This document shows positions 34,676-43,542 of a stretch of 64,000 bases of DNA, piece after piece. The notes under the pieces were generated by a model that saw nothing but the letters and a program-made list of their open reading frames with translations, made no database searches and was not told where the DNA came from. The DNA is from an uncultured Dehalococcoidia bacterium (GTDB lineage: Bacteria; Chloroflexota; Dehalococcoidia; Tepidiformales; Tepidiformaceae). Where the stretch lies: NCBI GenBank assembly GCA_938015525.1, contig CALLPC010000014.1:17872-81871 (forward strand). Direction: 5' to 3'. Numbering within the stretch: the first letter of the stretch is position 1; every line of letters starts with the position of its first letter. A program made the position numbers and the translations under genes.

Positions 34676-35326
34676 ATGACCTCCATCGCCGCCCAGCTCG
34701 CCGCCGTCCGCGCCGAATACGAACGCCTCCCCGACGGCCTCCGCCAGCACGTCGAGCGCGTCGCCGCCGAAGCCCGCGACCTCGCCCTCCGCTGGGACCT
34801 CGACCCCGCCCGCGTCGAGCTCGCCGCCTGGGGCCACGACCTCTTCCGGGCCCATCCGCCCGCCGAACAGCTCCGCCTCGCCGAGGAAGCCGGCATCCCC
34901 ATCACCGACGTCGACCGCCGCGAGCCCGTCCTCCTCCACGGCCCCATCGCCGCCGTCGTCCTCCGCGAACGCTTCCGCGTCACCGATGACGAGGCCCTCG
35001 CTGCCGTCCGCGACCACACCCTCGGCGCCCCCGAGATGCCCCTCATCGCCAAGGTCATCCTCCTCGCCGACAAATTCGAACCCCGCAAGCGGAAGCGCGA
35101 CCCGGTCCTCCGCCAGCTCCGCCGCCTCGCCCGCCGCGACCTCGACACCGCCCTCCTCTGCTGGGCCGACTGGAAATGGGTCCAGGAGCGCACCCACGGC
35201 TGGGCCAGCCACCCCGCCCACTGGGCCGCCCGCACCCGCTGGGTCCGTGAGCACCGCCTCGACCGCGCCATGCCGCCCATCCTCCCCCTCGACCCCGCCG
35301 ACCCGGACTTCCCGCCGGCCGAATAG
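34676..35326 (+). CDS. YqeK-like HD-domain phosphohydrolase
   Basis: A 216-residue HD-superfamily protein. Metal-site residues are seen in LRQHVERV, AAWGHDLFRAHP (HD pair), EPVLLHGPIAA and AAVRDHTLGAPEM, followed by KVILLADKFEPRKRKRD, close to the YqeK pattern (ADKIEPxR). YqeK proteins hydrolyse diadenosine tetraphosphate. The C-terminal ~60 residues (TALLCWADWKWVQERTHGW onward) differ from usual YqeK. Pairing with a HIT gene, another dinucleoside-polyphosphate-type hydrolase family, fits a role in Ap4A turnover. That is inference. Confidence 0.78.
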   Translation: MTSIAAQLAAVRAEYERLPDGLRQHVERVAAEARDLALRWDLDPARVELAAWGHDLFRAHPPAEQLRLAEEAGIPITDVDRREPVLLHGPIAAVVLRERFRVTDDEALAAVRDHTLGAPEMPLIAKVILLADKFEPRKRKRDPVLRQLRRLARRDLDTALLCWADWKWVQERTHGWASHPAHWAARTRWVREHRLDRAMPPILPLDPADPDFPPAE

Positions 35327-35383
35327 CCCTCACCTCACGCCAGGATCAGGGTTTTCTCCCGACACTTCACGGGAACGTCACCC

Positions 35384-35408
35384 CCGCATCGGTAACTCCC
35401 CGATGCGG
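35384..35408. repeat. Hairpin in the leader of the flagellar operon
   Basis: CCGCATCGG (35384-35392) and CCGATGCGG (35400-35408) form a perfect 9-bp stem with a seven-base loop, 50 bases before fliF. It may end transcription from the YqeK-like gene or act on flagellar transcription. A TACCTT hexamer follows at 35427-35432, 26 bases before the fliF ATG. Confidence 0.5.
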
Positions 35409-35458
35409 ACCCTCCCGCCCCATCGCTACCTTCGGAGCACTACCGCCCGGAGTACCGC

Positions 35459-37036
35459 ATGGGGAACCTCCAATCCTCACCGCTCGGCCCATGGCTCGAA
35501 CGCTGGAACAGCCTCCCCCGCACCCGCCAGCTCATGCTCGCCGCCGTCGGCATCGGCGGCCTCGTCCTCATCTGGGCGCTTTTCCTCTCCTCCTCCAGCC
35601 CGAAGATGGTCACCGCCTACTCCGGCCTCGCCCCCGAGGACAGCGCGGCCATGGCCGACGAGCTCGAATCCCTCCGCATCCCCTACGAACTCCGCGCCGG
35701 CGGGTCCGCCATCGCCGTCCCCGCCAACAAGGTCGCCGAGGTCCGCATCAAACTCGCCCAGGCCGGCCTCCCCTCCGGCGGCGCCGTCGGACTCGAAATC
35801 TTCGATAAGACCAACTTCGGCGCCACCGATTTCGTCCAGCAGGTCAACTTCCGCCGCGGCCTCGAAGGCGAGCTCGCCCGCTCCATCAACACCCTCGATG
35901 CCGTCAAGGCCTCCCGCGTCCACATCTCCATCCCGAAGCAGGCCGTCTTCAAAGAAGACCAGCACGAGGCCACCGCCAGCGTCCTCCTCCAGCTCCGGCC
36001 CGGCACCCGCCTCACCGACGAGCAGGTCAAAGGCATCACCAACCTCGTCGCCAACTCCGTCGAGGGCCTCAGCGAGAAGGGCATCACCATCATCGACGAC
36101 TCCGGCCGCGTCCTCTTCGATGGCGCCGCCTTCGGCGGCTCCTTCTCCGCCGGCGCTACCGCCTCCCAGCTCGAACTCCAGCGCCAGTACGAGCTCGCCC
36201 TCCAGCGCGACGTCGCCGATGTCCTCGCCCGCATCGTCGGCCCCGGTCGCTCCGCCGTCACCATCCGGGCCAGCCTCAACTTCGACCAGGTGACCCAGGT
36301 CAAAGACGAATACGGCACTCCCCAGCAGGTCGTGCCGCGCTCGCAGTCCACCGTCGAAGAAACCTTCACCGGAACCAATCTCAACGTCGGCAACGTCCCC
36401 GGCACCGGCGCCAACGGCGGGACCGGCGGCGGCGCCAACACCACCGCCAACGGCAACTCCCAGTACTCCCGCACCGAAACCACCACCAACAACGAAGTCC
36501 CGAAGACCTCCTCCACCACCATCCAGGCCCCCGGCAAGCTCCAGCGCCTGAGCGTCTCCGTCGTCCTCGACGAAAGCGTCACCGCCGCCCAGGAAGCCGC
36601 CATCACCAGCGCCGTCGCCGCCGCCGTCGGCCTCGACCAGGTCCGCGGGGACATCCTCAGCGTCACCCGCCTCCCCTTCGACGAGAGCGCCCGCGCCGAC
36701 CTCATCGGCGAAACGCCCGGCGGCCTCGCCGTCTACTTCGAGTACCTCAAACTCCTCATCCCCATCCTCGCCGTCATCCTCGCCTTCATCCTCGTCATGC
36801 TCCTCCTCCGCTCCCTCTCGAAGCGCCAGCCCCGGCTGCCCGCGCCCGTCACGCCCCCGGCCCTCCCGGCAGGCGCCGCCGCTGCCCTCGCCGCCCTCCC
36901 CACCGCAGCCCCGCAGGAGGGCCTGCCGGTCCTCGAATCGCCCCCCGACCCCCACGAAGAGCGCGTCCTCCGCCTCGCCGAGGCCAACCCCCGCGCCGTC
37001 GCCGACGTCGTCCAAACCTGGATGAGGGAAGAGTAG
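35459..37036 (+). CDS. fliF: Flagellar MS-ring protein FliF
   Basis: A 525-residue membrane ring protein. It has an N-terminal membrane helix (about 24-46), the secretin-type ring domains (AYSGLAPEDSAAMADELESL, GLEIFDKTNFGATDFVQQVNFRRGLEGELARSI and VHISIPKQAVF), a Gly/Asn/Thr-rich disordered segment (about 310-350), a second membrane helix (about 427-452) and a C-terminal FliG-binding tail (RLAEANPRAVADVVQTWMREE). It is slightly shorter than enterobacterial FliF. CGGAG precedes the ATG. First gene of the operon. Confidence 0.95.
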   Translation: MGNLQSSPLGPWLERWNSLPRTRQLMLAAVGIGGLVLIWALFLSSSSPKMVTAYSGLAPEDSAAMADELESLRIPYELRAGGSAIAVPANKVAEVRIKLAQAGLPSGGAVGLEIFDKTNFGATDFVQQVNFRRGLEGELARSINTLDAVKASRVHISIPKQAVFKEDQHEATASVLLQLRPGTRLTDEQVKGITNLVANSVEGLSEKGITIIDDSGRVLFDGAAFGGSFSAGATASQLELQRQYELALQRDVADVLARIVGPGRSAVTIRASLNFDQVTQVKDEYGTPQQVVPRSQSTVEETFTGTNLNVGNVPGTGANGGTGGGANTTANGNSQYSRTETTTNNEVPKTSSTTIQAPGKLQRLSVSVVLDESVTAAQEAAITSAVAAAVGLDQVRGDILSVTRLPFDESARADLIGETPGGLAVYFEYLKLLIPILAVILAFILVMLLLRSLSKRQPRLPAPVTPPALPAGAAAALAALPTAAPQEGLPVLESPPDPHEERVLRLAEANPRAVADVVQTWMREE

Positions 37037-37042
37037 CGGGCC

Positions 37043-38062
37043 ATGGTCGCCAAGGACGAGAAGCTCAAGGGCCGCCGCAAAGCCGCAGCGCTCCTCATCA
37101 CCCTTGGAAAAGAGCGCTCCGCTGAGGTCCTCCGCCATCTCTCCGACGAAGACATCGAGCGCCTTACCTGGGAGATCTCCGCCATGGGCGAGCTCCTTCC
37201 CGAACAGCGCAAAGAAGTCATCGAAGAGTTCGAAGAAGCCGCCCTCGCCCGCAACGTCATCTCCCTTGGCGGCCTCGACTACGCCGAAGAGCTCCTCCGC
37301 CTCGCGCTCGGCGAAGAAAAAGCCGCCGAGCTCATCGAGCGCCTCTCCGCCACCTCCCCTACCGTCCCCTTCGGCTTCCTCCGTCATCTCAATGTCCAGC
37401 AGCTCGTCAACTTCCTCGCCCAGGAGCACCCCCAGACCATCGCCCTCCTCACCTCCTTCCTCCAGCCCGATAAGGCCGCCCAGGTCCTCGCCGGCCTCGA
37501 GCCCGAGCTCGCAGCCGACGTCGCCCGCCGCATCGCCCTCATGGACCGCGCCAACCCCGAAATCGTCAACGAAGTCGAAGCCGTCCTCCGCCGCAAACTC
37601 AGCGCCGTCCTCCAGCCCTCCCGCCAGGCCCAGTCCGTCGGCGGCATCGAAGTCCTCGTCCAGGTCCTCAAGCAGTCCTCCCGCATGACCGAGAAGACCA
37701 TCATCGAGGCCCTCGAAGAGAACGAACCCGAACTCGCCGAGCAGATCAAAAAGCGCATGTTCGTCTTCGAGAACATCGCCACCCTCGATGACCGCTCCAT
37801 CCAGCGCATCCTCCGCGAAGTCGAAGTCCGCGACCTCGCCCTCGCCCTCAAGGCCACCTCCGACGCCGTCAAGGAGTGCATCCTCCGCAACATGTCCCAG
37901 CGCGCCGCCCAGATGCTCCGCGAGGACATGGAAGCCTCCGGTCCCGTCCGGCTCCGCCAGGTCGAAGAGGCTCAGCAGCGCATCGTCGAAGTCATCCGCC
38001 GGCTTGACGAAGCCGAGGAGATCGTGATCTCCCGCGGAGGTGACGATGAGCTGGTCGGCTAG
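37043..38062 (+). CDS. fliG: Flagellar motor switch protein FliG
   Basis: A 339-residue, normal-length FliG. The N-terminal domain binds FliF; the middle domain has the EHPQTIALLTSFL motif; the C-terminal torque domain includes KRMFVFENIATLDDRSIQRILREVEVRDLALALK with the charged residues that contact the stator. It begins six bases after fliF and overlaps fliH by 17 bases. Confidence 0.95.
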   Translation: MVAKDEKLKGRRKAAALLITLGKERSAEVLRHLSDEDIERLTWEISAMGELLPEQRKEVIEEFEEAALARNVISLGGLDYAEELLRLALGEEKAAELIERLSATSPTVPFGFLRHLNVQQLVNFLAQEHPQTIALLTSFLQPDKAAQVLAGLEPELAADVARRIALMDRANPEIVNEVEAVLRRKLSAVLQPSRQAQSVGGIEVLVQVLKQSSRMTEKTIIEALEENEPELAEQIKKRMFVFENIATLDDRSIQRILREVEVRDLALALKATSDAVKECILRNMSQRAAQMLREDMEASGPVRLRQVEEAQQRIVEVIRRLDEAEEIVISRGGDDELVG

Positions 38063-38744
38063 GCCCCCCCGCGTCATCCGCTCCGCCCGCGCGCGTGCCG
38101 AGAACGACGTCTTCGTCATCGGCGCCAGCTCCCCCGCCGTGCCGCTCGATGCCCCGGTCGCCACCGCCGCAGAGGTCATCGCCGCCGCCGAGGCCCGCGC
38201 CGCCGAGATTCTCGCCGCCGCCGAAGCTGAAGCGGCACGGATCAGGGGCGCTGCCGCCGCAGAAGTCGCAGCTGCCGCCGCCTCCGCCGCCGACCGGGGC
38301 TACCGCGAGGGGCAGGCCCGCGCCGAGGCAGAGGCCCTCCAGCTCCTCGAACTCCTCCGCGCCGCCGCCCGCGAGGGCGTCGCCATCCGCGACCAGGTCG
38401 CCGCCTCCGCCGCTCCCCTCCTCGCCGAAGCCGTCATCCTTGCCGCCCGCCGCATCGTCGGCAGCGCCTACCAGGCCGACCCGGCCCTCACGGCCGCAGC
38501 CTGCGAAGAAGCCGTCCGCGCCGCCGCCGGCCAGGAGCTCCTCAGCATCCGCGTCAACCCCGCCGTCGAAGCCGACGTCACCGCCGCCCTCGGCGACCTC
38601 GGCGCCTACGTCCGCCCCGATGCCGCCATCGAAGTCGGCGGCTGCATCATCGACCTCCGCAGCGGCACCATCGACGCCACCCTCGATGCCCGCCTCAGCC
38701 TCGCCGAGCTCGTCATCCGCCGCGCTGCCGGTGACCGGCCATGA
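38046..38744 (+). CDS. fliH: Flagellar assembly protein FliH
   Basis: A 232-residue Ala/Glu-rich protein with a long central helix (AEVIAAAEARAAEILAAAEAE and onward) and a C-terminal V-type-ATPase E-subunit-like domain (AEAVILAARRIVGSAYQ, LLSIRVNPAVEADV, EVGGCIIDLRSGTIDATLDARL). It binds and regulates the export ATPase FliI. ATG 38046 has GGAGG five bases upstream inside fliG; the GTG two codons earlier lies within that site. It overlaps fliI by four bases (ATGA). Confidence 0.88.
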   Translation: MSWSARPPRVIRSARARAENDVFVIGASSPAVPLDAPVATAAEVIAAAEARAAEILAAAEAEAARIRGAAAAEVAAAAASAADRGYREGQARAEAEALQLLELLRAAAREGVAIRDQVAASAAPLLAEAVILAARRIVGSAYQADPALTAAACEEAVRAAAGQELLSIRVNPAVEADVTAALGDLGAYVRPDAAIEVGGCIIDLRSGTIDATLDARLSLAELVIRRAAGDRP

Positions 38745-40153
38745 ACGCCACCCTCACCTCCATCATCCGCGGCCTCACCACCGCCAGCCTCCACCGCCGC
38801 ACCGGCACCCTCCTCCACACGAGCGGCGACACCGCCGTCGCCGCCGGCATCAACCTCCAGCCCGGCGAGCTCGCCTTCATCGAGACCCCCGCCGGCACCC
38901 CCATCCCCGCTGAGGCCGCCGGCGCCGCCCCCGGCATCGCCCACCTCGCCCTCCTCGAGCGCACCACCCTCACCGCCGGGGCCCGCGTCCACGCCGCCGG
39001 GACGCCGCCCCTGGCTCCCGTCGGCCGCGCCCTCCTCGGTCGAATCCTCGACGGCCTCGGCCGCCCGATCGATGGCGGCGAACAGCCGGAGGGCGTCCGC
39101 TGGGTCGCCGCCTCCGCCGAACCCCCCCACCCCCTCGACCGCGAACCGATCGCCGAGCCCCTCCCCTGCGGCGTCCGCGCCGTCGATGGCCTCCTCACCC
39201 TCGGTCGCGGCCAGCGCGTCGGCATCTTCGCCGGCTCAGGCGTCGGCAAGAGCACCCTCCTCGGCATGCTCGCCCGGGGCACCACCGCCGACGTCGTCGT
39301 CATCGCCCTCGTCGGCGAACGTGGCCGCGAGGTCCGCGATTTCATCGAACACGACCTCGGCCGCCACGCCCTCGCGAGGTGCGTCGTCGTCGCCTCCACC
39401 GGCGATAACCCCGCCGCCATGCGCCTCTGCGCCGCCCGCACCGCCACCGCCATCGCCGAGGGCTTCCGCGACGATGGCGCCGACGTCCTCCTCCTCTTCG
39501 ATAGCCTCACCCGCGTCGCCATGGCCCGCCGCGAAATCGGCCTCGCCGCCGGCGAACCCCCCACCGCCCGCGGCTATCCCCCCTCGGTCTTCTCCATCCT
39601 CCCCCACCTCATGGAACGCGCCGGGCCCGGTCCGCGCGGCGCGATTACCGCCATCTACACCGTCCTCGTCGACGGCGAGGACATGGATGAACCCATCGCC
39701 GACCTCGCCCGCGCCACCCTCGATGGCCACATCGTCCTCCGCCGCGCCCTCGCCGCCGCCGGCCACTACCCGCCCATCGACGTCCTGCAGAGTGTCTCCC
39801 GTCTCATGGACCGCGTCGCCGCCCCTGCCCACCGCGAGGCCGCCCGCCGCCTCCGCCAGCTCCTCGCCGCCTACGAAGACGCCCGCGACCTCGTTGCCAT
39901 CGGTGCTTACGCCCGCGGCTCCGACCCCCTCGTCGACCGCGCCCTCGAACTCCTCCCCGCGATCAACGACTTCCTCCGCCAGCGCGCCGACGAAAGCACC
40001 CCCTTCAGCGAAACCGTCGCTGCCCTCAGGGCTATCGACCCCGACTTCCCTCTCCCCGCCGATGACCCGGCACACGAAACCGAGACCACGACCCGGGAGG
40101 TGACCGGTGAGCCTCTCTTCGAAGCGGCTGAAACGGTTGATTCGCCAGCGTGA
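38741..40153 (+). CDS. fliI: Flagellum-specific ATPase FliI
   Basis: A 470-residue export ATPase of the F1/Rho type. Walker A is AGSGVGKST (164-172), GERGREV is at about 192-198, Walker B ends at D254 (VLLLFDSLTR), and the GYPPSVFSILPHLMERAG segment is typical. It powers or chaperones delivery of flagellar subunits to the export gate. The C-terminus carries an acidic extension of about 30 residues that overlaps the fliJ start by 47 bases. Confidence 0.95.
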   Translation: MNATLTSIIRGLTTASLHRRTGTLLHTSGDTAVAAGINLQPGELAFIETPAGTPIPAEAAGAAPGIAHLALLERTTLTAGARVHAAGTPPLAPVGRALLGRILDGLGRPIDGGEQPEGVRWVAASAEPPHPLDREPIAEPLPCGVRAVDGLLTLGRGQRVGIFAGSGVGKSTLLGMLARGTTADVVVIALVGERGREVRDFIEHDLGRHALARCVVVASTGDNPAAMRLCAARTATAIAEGFRDDGADVLLLFDSLTRVAMARREIGLAAGEPPTARGYPPSVFSILPHLMERAGPGPRGAITAIYTVLVDGEDMDEPIADLARATLDGHIVLRRALAAAGHYPPIDVLQSVSRLMDRVAAPAHREAARRLRQLLAAYEDARDLVAIGAYARGSDPLVDRALELLPAINDFLRQRADESTPFSETVAALRAIDPDFPLPADDPAHETETTTREVTGEPLFEAAETVDSPA

Positions 40154-40562
40154 ACTCGCCGAGCTCGTCCAGCGCCGCGAACTCGCCGAGGCCCTCGCCC
40201 TTCGCCAGCGCCGCGCCGCTGCCCTCGCCGAGGCACAGGCCAGCCGCGAAGCCCTCCTCGCGACCGAGCCCCCTGCCGGGCCGCTCGACATCGCCGATGC
40301 CCTCGCCGCCGCCGCCTACCTCCGCCGCCTCGAACGCGATATCGCCGCCCGCGAAGCCGCCCTCGCCCACTCCGAAGAAGACGTTGCCGAAGAGCGCGCG
40401 GTCCTGATGGAGCGCCGCCGCGACCGCCGTGCCCTCGAACTCCTCCTCGAACGCTCCCGGGCGCACGAACGCCTCGAACGCTCCCGCGCCGCGGCCCGCC
40501 TGCTCGATGACCTCGTCGCCGCCCGCTGGCGCACCAAACCTGCACCGGAGGTCCGCCCGTGA
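40107..40562 (+). CDS. fliJ: Flagellar export protein FliJ (coiled coil)
   Basis: A 151-residue protein that is almost wholly charged helix (Arg/Glu/Ala-rich, no Pro between about 75 and 140), the expected form of FliJ, the central stalk-like chaperone of the FliI ATPase. Sequence conservation in this family is low, so the assignment relies on position after fliI and on coiled-coil character. GGGAGG lies six bases before the GTG start. It overlaps flgB by four bases (GTGA). Confidence 0.78.
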   Translation: MSLSSKRLKRLIRQRELAELVQRRELAEALALRQRRAAALAEAQASREALLATEPPAGPLDIADALAAAAYLRRLERDIAAREAALAHSEEDVAEERAVLMERRRDRRALELLLERSRAHERLERSRAAARLLDDLVAARWRTKPAPEVRP

Positions 40563-40957
40563 ACCCCATCGCCGACCGCGGCATCGCCCAGGTCACCGCC
40601 TGGCTCGCCGGCCTCGGCCGCCGCCAGGGCGCCATTGCCAACAACATCGCCAACATCGACACCCCCGGCTACCTCCGCCAGGACGTCACCTTCGAAACCG
40701 AGCTCCAGCGCGCCTTCGGCCGCCAGGTACGCCAGCTCGCCGCCACCGACCCCCGCCACATCGCCGCCCCGACCACCCGGCGCGACCAGCTCGGCCTCGA
40801 CCCGCAGCAGCTCCTCACCACCAGCCGCCTCGATGCCAACACCGTCGATGTCGACCAGGAGATGGTCCTCCTCGCCGAGACCCAAATGCGCTACCAGGCC
40901 GCTGCCAGCGTCCTCTCCCGCAAGCTCAACAACATCCGCACCGCCATCACCGGCTAA
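40559..40957 (+). CDS. flgB: Flagellar basal-body rod protein FlgB
   Basis: A 132-residue proximal rod protein with the N-terminal rod motif GAIANNIANIDTPGYLRQDVTFE and the C-terminal helix NTVDVDQEMVLLAETQMRYQAAASVLSRK that packs in the rod. GTG start overlapping fliJ. flgC follows after 11 bases with AAGGAG. Confidence 0.93.
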   Translation: MNPIADRGIAQVTAWLAGLGRRQGAIANNIANIDTPGYLRQDVTFETELQRAFGRQVRQLAATDPRHIAAPTTRRDQLGLDPQQLLTTSRLDANTVDVDQEMVLLAETQMRYQAAASVLSRKLNNIRTAITG

Positions 40958-40968
40958 GGAGCCCTGCC

Positions 40969-41415
40969 ATGAGCCTCATCCGCGCCATCGCCTCCACCGC
41001 CTCCGGCCTCGCTGCCCAGCGCGTCCGCATGGACGTCGTCGCCAATAACGTCGCCAACATCGACACCACCGCCACCCCCGAAGGCGGCCCCTACCAGCGC
41101 CGCGTCGTCCGCTTCGCCTCCGGCGACCCCGCCCTCCCCTTCTCCGGCATCGTCCGCAAGTTCCTCGGCGGCGGCTCGACAGGTGTCGTCCTCACCCAGG
41201 TCGCCGTCGATGCCGAGACCCCGGGCCGCACCATCTACGACCCCTCACACCCCGACGCCGACCCCGAGACCGGCTACCTCCAGATGCCCAACGTCGACCT
41301 CGTCCAGGAGATGACCGACCTCACGTCCGCCAACCGCTCCTACCAGGCCAACGTCACCGTCCTCAACGCGATGAAGCAGATGGCCCTCCGCGCCCTCGAT
41401 ATCACCAGCAGATAG
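40969..41415 (+). CDS. flgC: Flagellar basal-body rod protein FlgC
   Basis: A 148-residue rod protein: SGLAAQRVRMDVVANNVANIDT at the N-terminus, PYQRRVVRF, and the C-terminal GYLQMPNVDLVQEMTDLTSANRSYQANVTVLNAMK. The strong AAGGAG site is at the end of flgB. Confidence 0.95.
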   Translation: MSLIRAIASTASGLAAQRVRMDVVANNVANIDTTATPEGGPYQRRVVRFASGDPALPFSGIVRKFLGGGSTGVVLTQVAVDAETPGRTIYDPSHPDADPETGYLQMPNVDLVQEMTDLTSANRSYQANVTVLNAMKQMALRALDITSR

Positions 41416-41464
41416 TCGCCTCAGGGGTTTCCCCTGCCCCAATCCGCGCTCCCCGGAGGTTCCC

Positions 41465-41752
41465 GTGGATATCACACCGATTCAGAGCCAGCTCCCCCTC
41501 GCCCACACTGGAGCGAAGACGGCCGCACCGGCCGCCGGGTTCGCCGACCTCCTCGGCCGCGCGCTCGGCCAGCTCCAGGCCATCAGCGACACCGCCGACC
41601 AGAAGGTCAACGCCCTCGCGACCGGCCAGGACGTCGAACTCCACGACGTCATGCTCGCCGTCGAAGCCGAAAGCCTTGCGGTCTCCCTCGCCGCGCAGGT
41701 CCGCAACAAGGCCGTCGAGGCCTACCAGGAAATCTTCCGGATGCAGGTCTGA
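41465..41752 (+). CDS. fliE: Flagellar hook-basal body complex protein FliE
   Basis: A 95-residue adaptor between the MS ring and rod. The C-terminal half (KVNALATGQDVELHDVMLAVEAESLAVSLAAQVRNKAVEAYQEIFRMQV region) matches FliE well, including the final EIFRMQV. The GTG start has CGGAGG upstream. The stop overlaps the fliK start by one base (TGATG). Confidence 0.93.
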   Translation: MDITPIQSQLPLAHTGAKTAAPAAGFADLLGRALGQLQAISDTADQKVNALATGQDVELHDVMLAVEAESLAVSLAAQVRNKAVEAYQEIFRMQV

Positions 41753-42972
41753 TGGGACTCGTCGTCGAACTCCCGCCAGGTTCTCTCGAAGCACCCGGGC
41801 TCGCGGCCGCGGCCGGCGAAGCCCAGGCGCCGCCCGCCGACCTCTTTGCCGCGCTGCTCGCCGTCATCGAGGCCGCCCCGGCCGAGGAGGGAGCGCCCCT
41901 CCCGCAGCCCCCCGTGCTCCCGAAACGGGCACCCGCGGGCGACCCCGCGGCCGCCCCGCTCCCGGCGCTTTTCCTCGCAGTCCCGCTGACGGCCCCCGCC
42001 GAACCCGATGCCCCGGCGGCACCTCCGGCCGAGCAGGCGCCCCCGGTGCCCGCCCCGGCCGCCGAAGCCCGGCAGCCCCTTCCCGCGCCGCTGCCCGGCA
42101 GCGGCGCGGCGCCAGGCCCTGTCGCGGCCGCCCCGTCCGAAGCCCAATCTCCCGGCGAGCCATCGGCCGCGGCCGATGCCCGGCCGGCCCCATCCCTCGA
42201 CCAGCTCCAGCCCGCGGCCACGGTCGCCCGGGAGCTTCCCGGCGGGCCTTCCGAACCGCCCCCGGCCGAACCACCTGCCATCGAACCGCCTGGCGCCAAG
42301 GGCGTGGTCCGCTCCGCCGGGAACGCCTCCGCCGACCCCGAAATCCCCCTCCCGCCCGGCACCCTCCCCCGCGAGGAGCGCCGTGCCGCCGGCGACCGCC
42401 CCCTCCCCCGTGCCGCGGAGCCTGCCATCCAGCACGCCGCCCCGGCCTCTGCCGTCGCCCGGCTCCGGGAGGCCGCCCCGGCCGAGCCCCAGCCGCCGGC
42501 CGCCGAGCCCGCGCCGGCCCCCGAGCCACCCGCACCCGACGCGGTCCAGAATCTCGATGCCGTCGCCACCGCCGTCATCGAGCGCGTCGAGGCCGGCGGC
42601 GGCGAAGCCCGCATCCGCCTCGAGCCCGCCGGCCTGGGCGAAATCACCATCCGCCTGCACGCACGCCACGACGCGGTCCACGTCGACGTCCACGCCGAAA
42701 CCCCCGAAGCCGTCCAGCTCCTCCGTGACGCCGCCGCCGACCTCGCCTCGCTCCTCGGCCAGCGCGGCATGAACCTCGCCGGGCTGAACGTCGGACTCGG
42801 CACTCGCCAGGGCGAAGCCGGCGGCTGGGAACGGGAGCCCCAGCAGCGGCCCGCCCCCCGCGACGGTGAATTCGCCGCCATCCTGGGAATCGACGACCCC
42901 GCAGCCGCCGCCCGCCACCAACGCCTGCGCGCCGCCTACAACCCCGACGGCTCGCTCCTCTATCGCGTCTAG
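41752..42972 (+). CDS. fliK: Flagellar hook-length control protein FliK
   Basis: A 406-residue protein. The first ~260 residues are Pro/Ala/Glu-rich and disordered, the ruler part. The C-terminal ~100 residues carry the Flg_hook domain (EARIRLEPAGLGEITIRLHARHDAVHVDVHAE and RGMNLAGLNVGLGT), which switches export specificity. Its position between fliE and flgD supports the call. The repetitive Pro/Ala composition means the N-terminal part cannot be aligned. Confidence 0.87.
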   Translation: MGLVVELPPGSLEAPGLAAAAGEAQAPPADLFAALLAVIEAAPAEEGAPLPQPPVLPKRAPAGDPAAAPLPALFLAVPLTAPAEPDAPAAPPAEQAPPVPAPAAEARQPLPAPLPGSGAAPGPVAAAPSEAQSPGEPSAAADARPAPSLDQLQPAATVARELPGGPSEPPPAEPPAIEPPGAKGVVRSAGNASADPEIPLPPGTLPREERRAAGDRPLPRAAEPAIQHAAPASAVARLREAAPAEPQPPAAEPAPAPEPPAPDAVQNLDAVATAVIERVEAGGGEARIRLEPAGLGEITIRLHARHDAVHVDVHAETPEAVQLLRDAAADLASLLGQRGMNLAGLNVGLGTRQGEAGGWEREPQQRPAPRDGEFAAILGIDDPAAAARHQRLRAAYNPDGSLLYRV

Positions 42973-42984
42973 GAGGCCCTCGCC

Positions 42985-43542
42985 ATGCCCGGACTGCAGA
43001 TCGACCCCGTCACCGGCCTCAAGAACGCCACCTACTCCCCCCCGACCGGCGCACCTTCGAACGAGCTCGGCCAGGTCGACTTCATGAAGCTCATCATCGC
43101 CCAGATGCGGAACCAAAACCCCCTCGAGCCTCAGAAGGACTCCGACTGGATGGCCCAGATGGCCCAGTTCGAGGCCCTCAACCAGATGCGCGCCGTTGCC
43201 TCCGGCATCAAAGCCCTCCAGGGCCTCGCCGAGCTCACCAGCGCCGCCGGCCTCATCGGCAAGACGGTCACCGGCAAGCAGGTCGATGCCATCGCCATCA
43301 CCCGCGACCTCGTCGCACGCGAAAAGTTCGGCCGTCCCTTCGCAAAACTCACCTCGCCCGAGCGCGTCGCCGTGAACGAAGACGAACGCGTCGTCCAGGC
43401 CGCCGCCGACCTCCCCAACGCCGGCCGCGAAGTCACCGGCGTCGTCGAAAAAGTCGTCATGGATGCCTCAGGGATTCCGTTCCTTTATGTCGGCGGGAGA
43501 GTCCTCGACCTCTTCACCGTCGCCCAGGTACAGCAGCCATGA
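42985..43542 (+). CDS. flgD: Flagellar hook-capping protein FlgD
   Basis: A 185-residue hook cap. The N-terminal export region includes FMKLIIAQMRNQNPLEPQKDSDWMAQMAQFEALNQM, the family signature. The C-terminal part is short compared with enterobacterial FlgD and lacks clear FlgD Ig/tudor domains, ending GIPFLYVGGRVLDLFTVAQV. AGGAGG overlaps the fliK stop. It overlaps the next gene by four bases. Confidence 0.92.
   Translation: MPGLQIDPVTGLKNATYSPPTGAPSNELGQVDFMKLIIAQMRNQNPLEPQKDSDWMAQMAQFEALNQMRAVASGIKALQGLAELTSAAGLIGKTVTGKQVDAIAITRDLVAREKFGRPFAKLTSPERVAVNEDERVVQAAADLPNAGREVTGVVEKVVMDASGIPFLYVGGRVLDLFTVAQVQQP

Noticed and set aside
35477..38179. A 900-codon open frame on the minus strand, opposite fliF, fliG and fliH.
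   Set aside because: It is an antisense shadow: C-ending codons on the plus strand remove stops from one minus frame. The product is low-complexity Asp/Glu/Gly/Ala without a domain, and the plus-strand genes are certain.
41900..42540. Low-complexity DNA that might be a repeat or foreign insert.
   Set aside because: It is the disordered Pro/Ala ruler of FliK, in frame between a recognisable start and the Flg_hook domain.
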